A DNA stretch of 64,000 bases from Diospyros lotus (GCF_014633365.1 NC_068351.1:23444866-23508865); one strand, 5' to 3'. Positions 1 through 12,301 are shown, numbered from the stretch's first letter. A program made the numbers and translations. Notes: generated by a model from the sequence alone, not told the origin.

Positions 1-1238
1 ACCTATTATCTTTAATTATTTTGTCACATTTCTTAATTATTTTTCACTAAATCTCACCCATAATTTTTAATTATTTGTTCACACCCTACTTTATCTCCCG
101 TATTTCTCAATTATTTCACCCACTATCTTTAATTATTTTGGTACCTTAATTATTTTCTACTAAATGTTCTTTTGAATAGAATATTTTTTCATTTAGTTCA
201 TTAATTTTAAGCCCACTTATTCTCAAAATACTAGGATATTACAACTTGTATGCAAATATAATAGGTAGTATAACATGGTTCCATGTTACTAATTATCACC
301 ATGTGAAATAAGGGGTTCCATTACACAAGTAATTCATATTAACAAATGAACTCATTATTATCACCAATTAGTACATGATTACCATGCATAGATTTGTCAC
401 TAAATGTAATTGTCAATAAATAATAATTGGAATTATAGAATAAATGGAGAATATGGTATGATTTCATCACATGATGATAATGCATGTTTAACACACTACT
501 TTTTCGAGCGTGTTACTAAACCAAAAATTAGGAATTCTTTTTTTAAATAATTGTAATTAATTTAACTTCTCTTGATAAATTAATTTTTTCCTCCTTGTCT
601 CCTCTAGTGAATCCCTTAAAATATTTTCCTTTGCTTAAATAAGTTAACCTAATGATCACTAGAGAGATTCACCCTTAATTTATTTAAGAATGCAACCATT
701 TATTTTAAAATCTTGATTGAGAGTGATAATCAGAATTTTAATGCATCTAAAGGTGTTTAGATTGAACCTCAGTGACGTTACTATTTTATATTATTTTTGA
801 ATCCTCCAATGTTACTATTTTATACTCTTTTTGAGTCATCTTTAGCCTATTTTTTTTTAGTATAGTTGTTACTTAAAATCCCATTGAAATCGAATACTTT
901 AAAATATACAAAATGAAAATTTCACAACAATTATAAGACTTATAAGGTGACTGCGTGTAAAAATGTCAACTCCAAATAACATAATTTGTCACTTCAAAAA
1001 ATTATACAAAATTGGTTGCTCAGATTTCTGGCAAGCTTATTGATGTGCCCAAAATGCCAAAGAGAAAAAGAGAAAACCCAGCACCTTCCTGTTGATAAGA
1101 AAACTCGCCACAACAAGAGAACACTAGGGTTGATTCGCCACACTCTTAGAAAGAAGAAGGAAGAGTGATAAGAATCCAAGGAAATTGGCCACTAAGCAAA
1201 AGAAAGCTTAGATAAGAATTTAAAATGCTTTCTGCATT
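1..1238. other. AT-rich stretch, no supported gene
   Basis: Low-complexity AT-rich sequence. Its first 170 bases repeat a short pattern of the type 'cttaattatttt' with 'caccc' between copies. A 60-residue open frame at 986-1168 is lysine-rich, matches nothing I recognise, and has an overlapping frame of similar size on the other strand, so I do not call it a gene. Confidence 0.6.
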
Positions 1239-1850
1239 TTAGATGAAAATGTTCATTAACCAAAAAACGTACATAAGAGGAACCATATAAATACTAGTCT
1301 TGGAACATCCATCCAAGCATGGGAAACATAAAAAAATAACTCTTGGAACATCCCTCCAAGCATGGGAAACAGAAACATTAAAAACTAAGTGGGAGATTAA
1401 AGCCAAAGTGGGAGACAAAGCCATAAATGCGCTTTGATTCCCCATAAATTCGAATTCCCGCTTCTTCATAATGTTCTGCCAAGCAAACTTAAATCGGCCA
1501 TAAATCATAGCTGTAATTTTGTAATTGCATTCATGAATACAATAAATTGCTACTAAGATCGTGAGTTTTCCAATGACATATGGCATGCCTCTTAACTCCA
1601 AGCCATCAAAGAGATATGAAGGTTCCACGATTCCTTTCTGATTAATTTCGTGGCTGATCTCCCAAGCAAGTAAGCAAAGTGATTAATTTGGGCTTTAATT
1701 CCTCCAAGTGGGCTGGACTCTTTCCAATGAATAACTCAAATTCCTTTTGTAATTGCTTAGCCTTTGAACGTGTAATTGGCCCATCACTTGTAATTTCATG
1801 TCCTTGGTCAGCCTTTGCCTTAACTCCCTTATGATTCACATCACTTATGT
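1239..1850 (-). pseudogene. Remnant of the 3' end of a gypsy polyprotein
   Basis: On the minus strand, 1839-1642 encodes a 65-residue open stretch with the motif DGPITRSKAKQLQKEF. Seen: G-P-I-T-R-S-K-A-K. Known: a motif of the type GPxTRxxAK lies close to the C-terminus of many plant Ty3/gypsy polyproteins. The frame below it (1628-1239) has no domain I recognise and probably represents sequence between the end of pol and the 3' LTR. No RT or integrase is attached, so this is a decayed fragment. The lineage assignment is inference. Confidence 0.5.
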
Positions 1851-1899
1851 ACTTCGTGTATTTGATTAATCAAATCTTCACCTTTTCATGGGAGTTATA

Positions 1900-3350
1900 C
1901 CCTGTTGGAAATATCACTTGATAAGAACATACCCAAAAAATATTTTATTTTATTAAGGTTTGAATTTGACTCTAAATAGGTTAAATTTGACCAAATGGGG
2001 CATATTTTTTTTTTTTTCAAAAACATCAAAATAACACGAAACCAATTTTTTCAAAAACTAGACTTCCTTGGTCATTATCTAAAATTATATTGTAATTTAA
2101 TACTGTTGTAGCCTTGCCTTCAAGTGTTGGACAAAGGAAAAGGGTTTCGCCAGCAAAATGGGGCAAAATGAGCCAAGTCCCCAGTGCACTTCATAATTGC
2201 GGATGACCTTCCAGATGACTTTTTGGGGCATCTGTGCAAGCATATTTGGGAGACTCTTTTGTCACCCACCACCTGGTTAAGCTCTCGGTGACCCCCGAGT
2301 CACCCGAAAACCCCAAGATCTCACCATTCGTTGCCTTATCGAGATGAGGCTAGCCTCTAAAGGCTTTCCTTCCCCCTAGGGACCTTCTCCTAGGAGAAGG
2401 GGTTTCTCACCTAAGTCCTTCGAGCATGCTTAACCTGGGGACCACTGAATGCAGTAGGAGAGTCCTATGCATGTGCCTGGAAGGCTTGTACATCCCTTGT
2501 ATCAGTGTGTCACGTGCATGTCACGCCTCCCAATCACGATTGATGAGTATAAAAATCCCTTGACCCTTCGAATTCTAGGATATTCTTCCGACCTTTAGAG
2601 CTTCTCTCTTTACAAATGTGCACCATTCACTCGAAGAGTTCATCCGTGAGGTTCACCCATATGGCTTATTCACCTACCTGACCCAAGCATAGGCACCCAA
2701 AAACTTCATTTTCGTGACCCATTCGTGCACGTTCCATGTGCCATGTGCTTGTTTGTCTCACCCATGCATCTCCTCATAGTGCACCAGCGGACTCCATTCG
2801 CGTAGCATATCCGAGCATGTTGCATCCCATTGCATCTTCACTTCTTCATGACATTTTCTGACTTAAACGTCAGAGGGCCTACATGGGAGAAATCTTAGTG
2901 TGCCGTCTAACTACCTTTTATCTTGTAGAGCTCTAGAAGACCTCTTTCGCATACTCCACAGTCATCTGCGGACATTGAGGCATCTGTAAAGTTCAAGTCA
3001 CCCGAAGGTTCACAAGTCATCTATGGCCTCTACAGTCATATGCACACTTGTGCCCAGGACTCCATCCACAGGATTCATCCGAAGACTCATCCATGGCTTT
3101 AATCCATGGCCTCCATAATTATCAGCAGACCTACGCCTGTGCACCCTTTCGCATACTACATTTATTAAGTCTCCTCTGAGGGCTTGTTTGATTTGCATGC
3201 CTTCTTTTGCTCCCTCGAATAGTAGGTCAAGCCTTATAACTATTGATCCACTATGACCAACCCTTGTTCTTTTGTCTTGCCTAGCCTTGCTAATTGTTTG
3301 TCGAGCTTCCTTTACAAATAAATTTCAATTGTTGTATCCTGGTAACAACA
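1900..3350 (+). mobile_element. LTR of a Tat-type gypsy element (5' edge uncertain)
   Basis: The 3' edge is clear: the sequence runs through 'ttgttgtatcctggtaacaaca' (split here as ttgttgtatcctgg and taacaaca) to 3350 and is followed at 3351-3370 by a primer-binding-like sequence, atttggcattgtaagtgg. Known: plant Tat-lineage gypsy elements have an LTR end in -caaca followed by atTTGGCGCCGTCTGTGG or similar. The same arrangement recurs at 56641-56685. The LTR body contains repeated 'catctgcgg/catccgaag'-like words at 2940-3130. The 5' boundary lies somewhere between about 1900 and 2110 and I cannot fix it. Confidence 0.55.
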
Positions 3351-3370
3351 ATTTGGCATTGTAAGTGGAA
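3351..3370 (+). other. Primer-binding-site region of the gypsy element
   Basis: The sequence atttggcattgtaagtgg directly after the LTR end resembles the plant gypsy PBS consensus with several substitutions. The next bases are interrupted at 3418 by a solo LTR. Confidence 0.5.
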
Positions 3371-3417
3371 AATTAGCAAGAAGTTAAATCATATGGAAAG
3401 AAACACAAGGTCTACTC

Positions 3418-4562
3418 TGTTGTTCCGCCTTTGTTATGGTTTTGATGATGAAAAATAATATTATTTTTATGATGAAAATATTTTGTAAATGGTTCTACAC
3501 TTGGTGCTCTTAAATCATTCTATAAGTTCTATAAGCACCAATCGTGAAAATCAATTTCATCCTATGCCAAAAATCTTGTGTTCAATATTCTTGATGATAT
3601 TTGGTTTGAAATAATAAGTTTTTATTGTCAAAAGAATCTTTGATATATCAAAATTGGCCATATTGGATTTGAATCTCAAATCTATGTTTTAATTTTGAAG
3701 GCTAGCATATCAACCATTTTTGAAAAACAATCTATCATTTTCTCTTAAAGTGTCGACCTTTTTCTAAGCATGTTGACTATTTTTATGCAAGCTCTTGGCC
3801 ATGCTAGGTCGACAGCTTCTGTATCATTTCATGCCGATCGTTTTTGGACCCAGTCGACCATTTCTTATATACTGTCGACTGTTTTTGTCTCTAATGGCTA
3901 GTTTTGCAGGCTCCAACAGCCACAAACGTCTAGTTTTGCTTCAAGCTTTTGTGTAGCCTATAAATTTAGCCAAATGGAGAACTTGAGAAGACTAATGGAA
4001 GGGAATGAAATGATTTGATCTTACACTTGCATTCATACTTTTCAATATTGATAGTGCTTTCACATTTTCTCTAAAAAGGCTTTGATTATCATCTGTGTCA
4101 TTTTTCTTCAAGCCTTGTGGTTATATTTGAGAGATATTGTAATTGAGATTGTCTACTCTCATATCCTCTCTTTAGTATCATTTCTTGTATTTCTTAATTT
4201 ATTGCTAGAGGGCCTACTTGTTTAAGTAGGAGGTTTGTAATTCCTAGCCATTTATGCTAGAGGGCCTATCGAGTTTGGTAGGAGGTTTTAGTGAAGTGTT
4301 TGAAAATCTTTTGTAAGGAGCTAAGGTAGTGGATTAGGCTTGATTTAGCCGAACCACTAAAATTCCTTTATGTCCTTTATCTTTCTTGATTTCTATTTCT
4401 TCAAGCATTTGTTTTGGCATTTCATATTTCTTATTTTATGTCTCTAAAACCTCATTTAAGTAATAGTTTTTCAAAGTTTAAGCTATTTTTTTTTAAATCA
4501 CCCAATTCATCCCCCTTCTTGGATGTGTGGTGCCATACATTGTGCCAAATCTAATCCCAACA
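3418..4562 (+). mobile_element. Solo LTR of a Sirevirus-like copia family
   Basis: A 1,145-bp unit begins TGTTGTTCCGCC and ends CTAATCCCAACA, so it has TG...CA ends. It is flanked by a perfect 5-bp TSD, tactc (3413-3417 and 4563-4567). Its start shares 'ggttttgatgatgaaaaa' with the LTRs at 22151, 35830 and 57754, and its end shares 'cacccaattcatcccccttcttggat' type sequence with them. It carries four perfect GTCGAC sites (3752, 3808, 3853, 3874), a TATA-like 'cctataaattta' near 3958, and a hairpin-like 'gtggattaggcttgatttagccgaaccac' type segment near 4331. No internal domain is present, so recombination between two LTRs is the likely origin. Confidence 0.9.
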
Positions 4563-4567
4563 TACTC

Positions 4568-5770
4568 ATATTTGGGAATCATCGTGGCCAAGACAAAATG
4601 TCACCGTAGCCCTAAAGGGTCCTTCGAAATACCTCATAAGTTCTCTCTGGAACACTTCCTTACAACTTCTCCTGGATATCATCTAATCAACCTTATCTTA
4701 CTTCCCCTTAAAGAGGCACATGGGGAGCTAAGAGAACATTTGCAGTTTCTCCCGCACAACTCTATTGGGCCAATCCTCTTAGCTTCCAGTTAATGGAAAA
4801 GTTCTTCGAAGCTATAATTTTCCTCTACAAAGTACCAAATGCTTAAAAAAGATTATGACGAGTTAAAGAAGAGAAATGAAGAGGACTCGAAGGCGCTTAA
4901 GGACATCTCGCACTTCCTGAAAGATCTTCTTCCTACTATCAAATTACCTCCATCAATAAAGCGTTTAGCTTTGAGGAGGGGCATATAGCCTTAACCTTGT
5001 CACATACCACCTCATTTTAAATATGGTCTCTTGGAGTTACCTACCTGCTTTGGAAGGTTAGATCCCCTCTAGCATATGCAATCACTCAAGCCTTTCATGT
5101 TCCCTCATAAGCCTAGTTCCTCACATGGTTAGCATTAGTATGAGCTTGTTATGAAAAAAAGACTCCACTTATCTTCTTAGTATTCGCTAAGGGACTAAGG
5201 AAATGCTAAATCATTACATAGATTGCTTTAGGGATGCTATCTTGGAATTCCATGAAATGCAATTGGACATGGTGATTGAGGCACTTATGCAGGGAACAAC
5301 TTTCACCCCATTGTGTGAATCTTTAGCATTTGATAAACCTACTTCCTTGGCTGACCTCTTCTTATGCACCAATATATTTGCGGTGTAAGTAGAAATACTT
5401 GGCCGCCTAGCACTTCAAGTAAGGGAAGAAGAAGTAAATGGGAAAGATCAACCAGCATAAGTCGTGGTTCACCCAAGGAAAAAGCCCAGGAAATCAATAG
5501 GACCACCAAGATGAAGTTCCAAACTTTCACACCTCTCTCAAAATCCCTCAGAACCATACTTTCCGTTATGGCACCCATGGGGTTGGTTAGTTTTCCCCCG
5601 TATTTTAACAAACTTCAAGGCAATAACCTAAGCGCTTCTTGCAAATTTCACAAATGCCTAAGTCACTCAATAGAGGAATGTTGTGACTTGAGAAACTAGC
5701 TAGAATATCTGGTTCAGGAGGGTAAGCTTGATCAGTTCATCTCTGGTTATCCTAGACGATGTTAAGCCCC
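4568..5770 (+). pseudogene. Tat-type gypsy gag, decayed
   Basis: This continues the gypsy element whose LTR ends at 3350, after the solo LTR. At 5203-5385 the translation contains LNHYIDCFRDAILEFHEM, then a run with LMQGTTF and LAFDKPTSLADL. This matches the conserved gag pattern of Tat-lineage elements (motifs of the type S-Y-x-x-R-F, L-x-x-G-L, and P-x-S-x-x-D-L). In another frame at 5640-5760 there is CKFHKCLSHSIEECCDLRN followed by LEYLVQEGKLDQFI, the FH-x-x-x-GH-x-T-x-x-C zinc-like motif near the gag C-terminus, with the usual G before H replaced. Reading needs frame changes and passes stops (for example at 5697-5699), so it cannot make a full gag. The capsid role is known for the family, not shown here. 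Confidence 0.75.
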
Positions 5771-5874
5771 CCCCCCCAAAAAAAGTTGAGGATGAGCCAA
5801 CAAAAACAAGCTTCCACATTTAATCGTAATGATTGAGAGAGGCCAAGTCACTTGAAGATGTATCTTTCGTCTTC
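5771..5874. other. Short gap with an 11-C homopolymer
   Basis: A cytosine run begins near 5767 and is followed by an A run. Nothing else is recognised. Confidence 0.4.
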
Positions 5875-6900
5875 AATGTAGTATTCGTGTATCCGTAGAC
5901 GTAGGTGAGATATACCAAACTGCGTCAACAAAAGCATCTATGTATACAGTCATCTTCTAATATGGATGTTTTCCCAAGTACTCATATATGTTTACTCCCT
6001 TAAGCATCCATAGTTATCTCTTGAGATGTTTATGGTTATTCTCTAATGCGTCCATAATCATCTTCTTAGACATTCTCCTATTGCGGATGTAGGCTGGACA
6101 CGCTGAATCGTGCGAACAAAATGTCAGCATAGATACCCTTTGGTTACAGATGTAAGCAAGATACGTTGAACCACCTAAACAAAACCTTGTCTATTAAGCA
6201 TCCTCGCATTCAAGTTCTCTAGTATTCCTATCGCATATTGGCAGAAGTAGGCATAAGGCACCAAATTGCATAAACAAAAGCCCCACTTTAGATATATTGC
6301 ACCGTTGGGCTCTCGTTGATCGAAAATGATCTGCTCTCCTTGGTGGCGCCCTATGGACTTGACAACGAAATTAAAGGCAACATTGCATTCAGGTTCTCAT
6401 TCACTAAGGATGATATGCTCTCCTCGGTGGTCCCCCATGGATCCCTGACCATGAAACCAAATGCATGGGTAAAAATCATTACTTATAAGAAGGTCCCCAT
6501 GAGCCATGGAAATTAAGAGCAGATGCCTCCACAAGTTATGTGGACTCTGCTTGAATGCATGCCAAATGAAGAGGCTCTCTATCAAGTAATGGCTTGCCTA
6601 CCTTGATGCATCCCCTCAATTATTCTCATTGTGGAAGTAGGCACAATTTTTCGAATCATGTGAACAGAATCCTTATATATTAGTGCTTTTACATTGTGGA
6701 TGTAGGCCATTATGAACTACGTCATCAAAATTTCTTTATTTCCAATCGCGAAAGTAAGCGGGATACATGGAACTGTGTAAATAAAATTATGACATTCTTA
6801 CTATGGAATCATGCCTGCTGAGAATATGTGGTACACTTCTTTATTGTATATATGGTAATCTCATTGTAGATGTAGGTAGGCTTGAATTGTGTAAACAAAA
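5875..6900 (+). repeat. Dispersed array of a ~40-nt motif, about eight copies
   Basis: The motif is approximately gnGGATGTAGGCnnGATAC followed by nnTGAACCGCGTAAACAAAA. Copies lie near 5895, 6083, 6138, 6240, 6633, 6696, 6745 and 6850, all in the same direction, with unequal spacers. Within a copy, the purine-rich left part and the right part with GAACCAC can pair weakly. A similar word pair (ggattaggc...gccgaaccac) occurs once in the Sirevirus-like LTRs near 4331 and 39867. No reading frame runs through the array. Confidence 0.65.
6316..6500 (+). repeat. Two-copy ~84-bp tandem duplication
   Basis: The segment around 6328 (gatctgctctccttggtggc) recurs 84 bp later at 6412 (gatatgctctcctcggtggt) with neighbouring similarity. 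It lies inside the spacer of the motif array. The 66-residue open frame over it looks incidental. Confidence 0.5.
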
Positions 6901-7820
6901 ATTCGACGCCTAAACTCAAGCAATGCTATATGGACAGTTAGTGAAGGACTAAGGGTTAAGATCACACCACATTGGGGAGTCTCATGGCATAATGCTCCTT
7001 CTCTTAGTTCGAGTTTCACATATGCTTACATCGAAGTGATCTAGTGTGCACCTACCTCTCCTGAGCGACCCCTTTCTATAATCTATTCTCTTACAATGAC
7101 CTCGATGACCAATTATGAGATGAAGTACTGCTACCATACTTAGGTTAACCTAGCTCTCCATTAATGGGATATTAGGGTGAAGGACGACTCACTTGGATCT
7201 TGCGCGGTGATCAAATTTGACATTAAGGCCTGGTAAAGGACCTAGGCATGGGTTCTTGCCCCGATTTCTGCTAATTTTGGCACAACCACAAGATTGTTAT
7301 CATCCTTCAAATTAAGACACTAGAGCAAGTCATCAAAAAATTTCCTCCATCTCTTGGTTCATGGAAAACACAATTGAGCCATGTAAGATGATCACACGTC
7401 ACATACAATAGTCCCTTTACAAGCTTAAGGTATAATACTCTAAATAATTTTTGCTACTCTTACCTCTGCCTCTCCATGATGTGTAGGTTTAAGGAAAGTA
7501 AGCTGAAAATTGTCAAGTGCTAACATAGTGGCATCACACTTCTACATTGTACTGGGGAGGTGCAACGCTCCTCCTCTCGACACAACTCTACCTAGCTTTG
7601 ACTCGAAGGGATTCCCATGTTTACTCTCTTGCTATTCCGTGAGGCTCTCCACTAGGCATCGCTCCACCTACCTATAGGCACTTATTCATAAGCCTATACA
7701 TACGAGCCCTCGGTGTAACCTCAAAATGGGTAATCCAGGTCCAAGGCAACTACACACTTGTAGCAAAATGCCCAAACATGCATAGTATTCTCTCGCTTGC
7801 CTGGTCTAAGTCTTACAAAA
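6901..7820. other. No gene recognised
   Basis: Intermediate-complexity sequence with no domain, LTR edge or RNA gene that I can support. It probably continues the internal region of the decayed gypsy element. Confidence 0.4.
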
Positions 7821-7824
7821 AGTC

Positions 7825-8215
7825 CACCTTAGAGTAATCTTGTGCCTAAGCCAAGTGCTAACCAACCTAGAGTTAGTCTGGTGCCTAGGTTGGTGTTGGC
7901 TAACTTGGATCCCCTACAGTGGTTGGGCTCAAGACCTTAAGGTAATTTGGTGCCTAGGACAAGTGCTAGCCAACCCTGATTTTGTCTAGTGCATAGGCTA
8001 GCATTGGTTAACTCAGTTTCCATATGGAAATTAAATTGGCTCGCCTCAGCCTTATTCCACCTTAAAAGAAATCTGGCACCTAGGCCAGTGTTGGCCAACC
8101 TGGATCTTATATGGTGGATGAGTCATTGCTTAGGCCAAATGTTGACAATCCTAGATCCTATTCAGTGCCTAGGTTGACATTGGCTAACCTAGATTTTGTA
8201 TGGTTATTGGGCTTG
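7825..8215 (+). repeat. Degenerate tandem repeat built on 'gtgcctaggccagtgttggccaacc'
   Basis: Six or more copies of a 50-70-bp unit whose core is 'tggtgcctagg', then 'cagtgttggccaac', then 'ctggat'. Copies start near 7838, 7888, 7948, 7988, 8067, 8121 and 8165. The part 'ttggccaa' is palindromic. Copies are diverged and unequal in length. A 62-residue open frame at 7989-8177 is a by-product of the repeat. Confidence 0.65.
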
Positions 8216-8422
8216 AAAGCAAGAATAAAAAAAGAATCAGCACATAGGATAAAGCCTTGGTTGCATCAAAGCGCTTAGGCATCTTACAAGCCCTTGCCAA
8301 CTCACTGCTCAAGGTAGCATCATGGTTTAAAACACCTACATGCACAACTTAAAAATCCTATACATCTTAACCTGAAGGTATGCCTACCAGAAAGTTATTC
8401 GCCATCATTCACCCTTTCAAGT

Positions 8423-9028
8423 TGTTAGTGATAGTACCCTAGATGCTAGATTTACATTACATGGGATGTATGTGAATGACATTGTTGATTATTCTTGATA
8501 TTAATAAAAAGGTCATATCTTCATTCATATCTCTCCATCTCATCTATATGAATGAGTCCCTAAATTTCCTAGTAGAGTTCCTACTCTCAAGGTGTTGAGA
8601 TTGTATGACTTGGTTCTCTAGTTTAGGATTTCTTAAACGTATTCTCGGTCCTTAAATTTATCAGAAGGAAAATATGATCTATCGATTAGTGGACCGACAC
8701 ATAGGCTACTACCATTGTTAGCATGGGATGCTAATGGGAATGGTGTGGTGAGTCACACACCACATTTTCATGGGATGCATATAGTAAACATGTGGGTAGG
8801 TGTTGGAAGAACATCCATTAAATGTAACGTTTGTAATTTATTTGCCATCATTTAATTCTCATGCATTAGTGTTAGGGATTTTCCATTGAGCGGAACCATC
8901 CAGTGTAAGAAATGGGGATGCTCACTATATGGTCTCTGAGTAGTGGTATATGGAGATAGATGTTTGCTAATGGAATCCATTGACCTCCATTGGATGGGGG
9001 GCGAATGTTCATGATTTTATGTAACCCA
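8423..9028 (+). mobile_element. Truncated LTR, + orientation copy of an inverted pair
   Basis: It begins TGTTAGTGATAGTACCC at 8423 and matches, along its length, the reverse complement of 15570-16251. Shared landmarks include 'gatgctagatttacattacatggga', the 'gtgggtaggtgtt' block near 8790, and the 'attgacctccatt' block near 8985. Similarity stops near 9028, where a different sequence starts, so the 3' part is missing. There are no flanking duplications between the two copies. Confidence 0.7.
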
Positions 9029-10669
9029 CAAATAACACACAAGTATACACAATCAAGACAAGTAAAGTGATGAATAAGATATCGTTCCCACAGAGATTGG
9101 TCACTAACCTCTTAATTACTAAAATTATTCACAATTAACTATATTTGGACAATTGATCACTAGATGAAACTAATCGTTAAATTGTGCAACTAGAAAGAAA
9201 ATAAATTAAATAACTAATAATCACTTAAGAATTAAAATTCAATTGATTAAGACCTAGGGCTTTCTAAATTCACCTAAAAAGTTTGCTTTATCAAATTACC
9301 TCAATTTGTGGTTGATTAAGTTACAAACCACGTGAATCAAACACTCTAATTTATTTATTAGCCTATGTCTAGGTCTAACAAGTTTATTAAACTAATCTAA
9401 CTCATTATATGTCTATGTGAATTAGAATTAGAGAACACATTAAACATAGGTACTCATAACATGAAAATATTTATCACAAATATAATCAAAGATTGCATAT
9501 GTAATCAAATGAATGTCTTCCCCAATTAACACATGTTATTTTGTCCAAGAGTCTATTCCTTACTTATCCATGTCTAACATCATAAGAAATCTCAAATCAT
9601 GTAATTAGTGATCAAGCAATTACAAGCATTAATTTTAGAAAAAAAATAAACATAGTTAAAGTAATAATCACACCCAAAAATTGAGTAAACTAATATAAAG
9701 TTTCAATGCATAGGATCCTTTAGAAACCCTACACAATTATTTAGCCACTCATAACTAATAAGATATTGATATAAACATCAAAGAGTTGCTGCATAATTAA
9801 AATTCTAATCAATCATAGAAAAACATAACAAAAACTCAAAAGAAGAAACAAAAGAAGCTCCTTGCCCAAATTTGGAACCAAATATGGGTCAAATGGATCT
9901 GGACAGATCTGCCGTGCGCATCTGTGTCTCTCTACCGCTTCCATGGAAGGCTTGTTATGCATGCACGAGGGGCTACTACGACTGATTGTTGTTTGGCATT
10001 GCTATGCGACTTCTCCCTCTTCTTGTTAATTAATTGATGTTGCTTTCAATTCCTCTCCTCTCTCTTCAATTTCTCCCTCTATTCTGTGCGTTGTTTTTTT
10101 CCGTTTTAATCTTGTGCCTTCCTCTCCTTTATATAATATTATATACGCATGAAACCCTATCTTCCTCCAATTCCAATTATGCTTCCATTGCAATTGCTCC
10201 AAATCAAACTCTTTTAAAATTATAAATATACACGGCTTTTCAATTAATTATTAATTCTTTATTTATATTATAATATTAATTTTAACATAACTAGGTGATC
10301 ATGGGCTTTTAAGCATTTAATTAAACTCGACCCTCAGGATTTAATTAAAGAGGCTTGCAAGAGACATTCAACCACAAAAATTTTTCGTTGCCAAAAATTT
10401 GGTTGACTTGCTCCCTTAAGGCACCAGCACCACATGACTTGGCTTCTCCATCAACATCAATCCCTTGATCCTCCTTCATTTTACAAAAATGATTTTCCGA
10501 TACAAATAATTTTAAAAATGAAAAACAAAGGACATGGAGACTTATGTCTCTTTACAAATCAAATGAATAAATAATAATTACATATTAGGAATTGAATACC
10601 TGTAATCATTCATTCATTGATTTAGTCACATTGAAGAAGCCCATGATCAACCGATCAATCAATTGATCC
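9029..10669. other. AT-rich non-coding block, no gene recognised
   Basis: Sequence starting 'cccacaaataacacacaag' and including 'aagatatcgttcccacagagattgg', a phrase I associate with plant repetitive DNA rather than genes. Short open frames such as 10034-10225 (hydrophobic, 63 residues) have no support. Probably retrotransposon-derived, but I cannot name the family. Confidence 0.4.
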
Positions 10670-12301
10670 TGTTGGCATTAACTTTTGAAATCCAATTTCA
10701 AAATGAATTCGTATTTATGTAATGTGTGTTATTTTTTGGACTTATGGTATCTAATATCACATTCTTTTCCGGTATAAGCCTACCCAATGTAACCCAATTA
10801 CATTTAAGAAAATACCTCAGAAAATGGACAACTGACACACTCTTAGTATGAAACAATCGACCGTTTCTCCCATTATGGTATAGATTGGTTGATCATCTCC
10901 ATGACTTCAACCATGTCTCCTATTGGAAGAATGGTCGACCATGTTTCATACCAATCGATGCTTTAGCTGGTTAAATGTGAAATGGTCAATAGCCTCCAAA
11001 GTCGGTCGAACTGCTTTTGGGTCTCTCACGGAGAGGTCGACCGATTCCAAGGGACTGTCGACTGGCTACCTTTGTTAAACACCAGACTGGTCGGTCATTT
11101 GGATGGAATGGTCGACAGTTTCTACAACTTGTGGCAAAATAGAATGCAATACATGTCTAAAAATATGCACACAATACACCAAGCAAAAGCATGGGATGAT
11201 AAAACCAAGTCGAGGCTTTAATACTGCTAAAAGGCAGCAACCAAAGGCGCGCCAAAAACACTAACTCCGTATGGATCTATGGAAGGGTTTTATTTTAAAA
11301 TCATTTTCATCAAAAAAATAGCACAGTAGAAGCATAAAACATACACAACGAAACCAACACCGACCTTGCAAGACTCGGTATCTATCAACGGCATGCAAAA
11401 CAGAAAAGCCCATGATATAGGGGGTTTTTGGTATACATTTCAAATGAAGTTCGGTGCTGGTTACCTGCGTGGTGTCCTATTTTTCTATCTAGCGAGCTCC
11501 ATGAAACTTGCAAGCACGCGGGTGACCAACATTCCTCAGCAAGTGTAGAGGACCTAGTCCGTCCACACTTGAGTTGCCACGAAACCCTAGAAATGAGCTG
11601 TGCTAGGAGACTCTCGATAGAGGTAACTCGAAGCTATACAAGGTCCTTTCCACGGTTTCTCCTTGGTTGTCTAACATCCTCTCTGTGGGGAGAAGAGGAA
11701 AACAGCAGTTACACCAGGTTACTTGGAGCAAGAACGAGAAGAAGTCATAGCTGAAAAGGAAAAAGAAGAAGACAGACAGCAAGCAGCCAACAGAAGCAAA
11801 GCAAAGGAAGAAGAAGAGAGAAGATGGAGAGTAGCGTGCGTGATCGGGTAGCATCCTCAATCCACTAAACTCTCTTCGAATTCCTCACAATCTCTATAGC
11901 TGTCGTCCACGCCTCACCTTCTCCCATGCCCACTTTCATCATTTACATCAGAGCATTAATTGCTCTGATGTGACAAAGTTGCATTGCATTTAATAACAGT
12001 TTATCGACCATTTTGAGGCGGTTGACTTTCCTTTACACTAGTCAGTAACATGCGACTAATCGACAACATGCGAGCACAAATTGATTGTTCCAAATAATCG
12101 ACCGCTCTATGAACTTATCGACCAATTATGTATGACATGCTCCAACTTTTTCCAATTACCTCTAAGGCCCTACTATCCAATCTCCTATAACCGTAGATAT
12201 ATGTGTCCCACACGTAATATAGAAACCGACATCACTGTCCCACAATAACAAGGAGCACATTAATAATAATGGATCATTAATTCGTTACATTACTCGATAT
12301 G
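10670..12301 (+). mobile_element. Probable LTR or LTR-derived block with GTCGAC motifs
   Basis: A plausible LTR start, TGTTGGCATTAACTTTTG, lies at 10670. Downstream, 10856-11115 and 11995-12125 carry many GTCGAC or near-GTCGAC sites set in T-rich context (gtcgaccat, gtcgactgg, tcgaccgtt), as in the other copia-type LTRs of the window. The 3' end and a target duplication are not visible. The middle part (11230-11860) has several overlapping short frames on both strands and no domain. Confidence 0.45.

Noticed and set aside
986..1168. Small lysine-rich protein
   Set aside because: 60 residues, no domain, with an overlapping frame on the opposite strand; nothing supports expression.
3752..3879. 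CRISPR-like array in the GTCGAC or 40-nt motif arrays
   Set aside because: Repeats are short, degenerate and unevenly spaced, inside plant LTR retrotransposons; there are no cas genes and the genome is eukaryotic.
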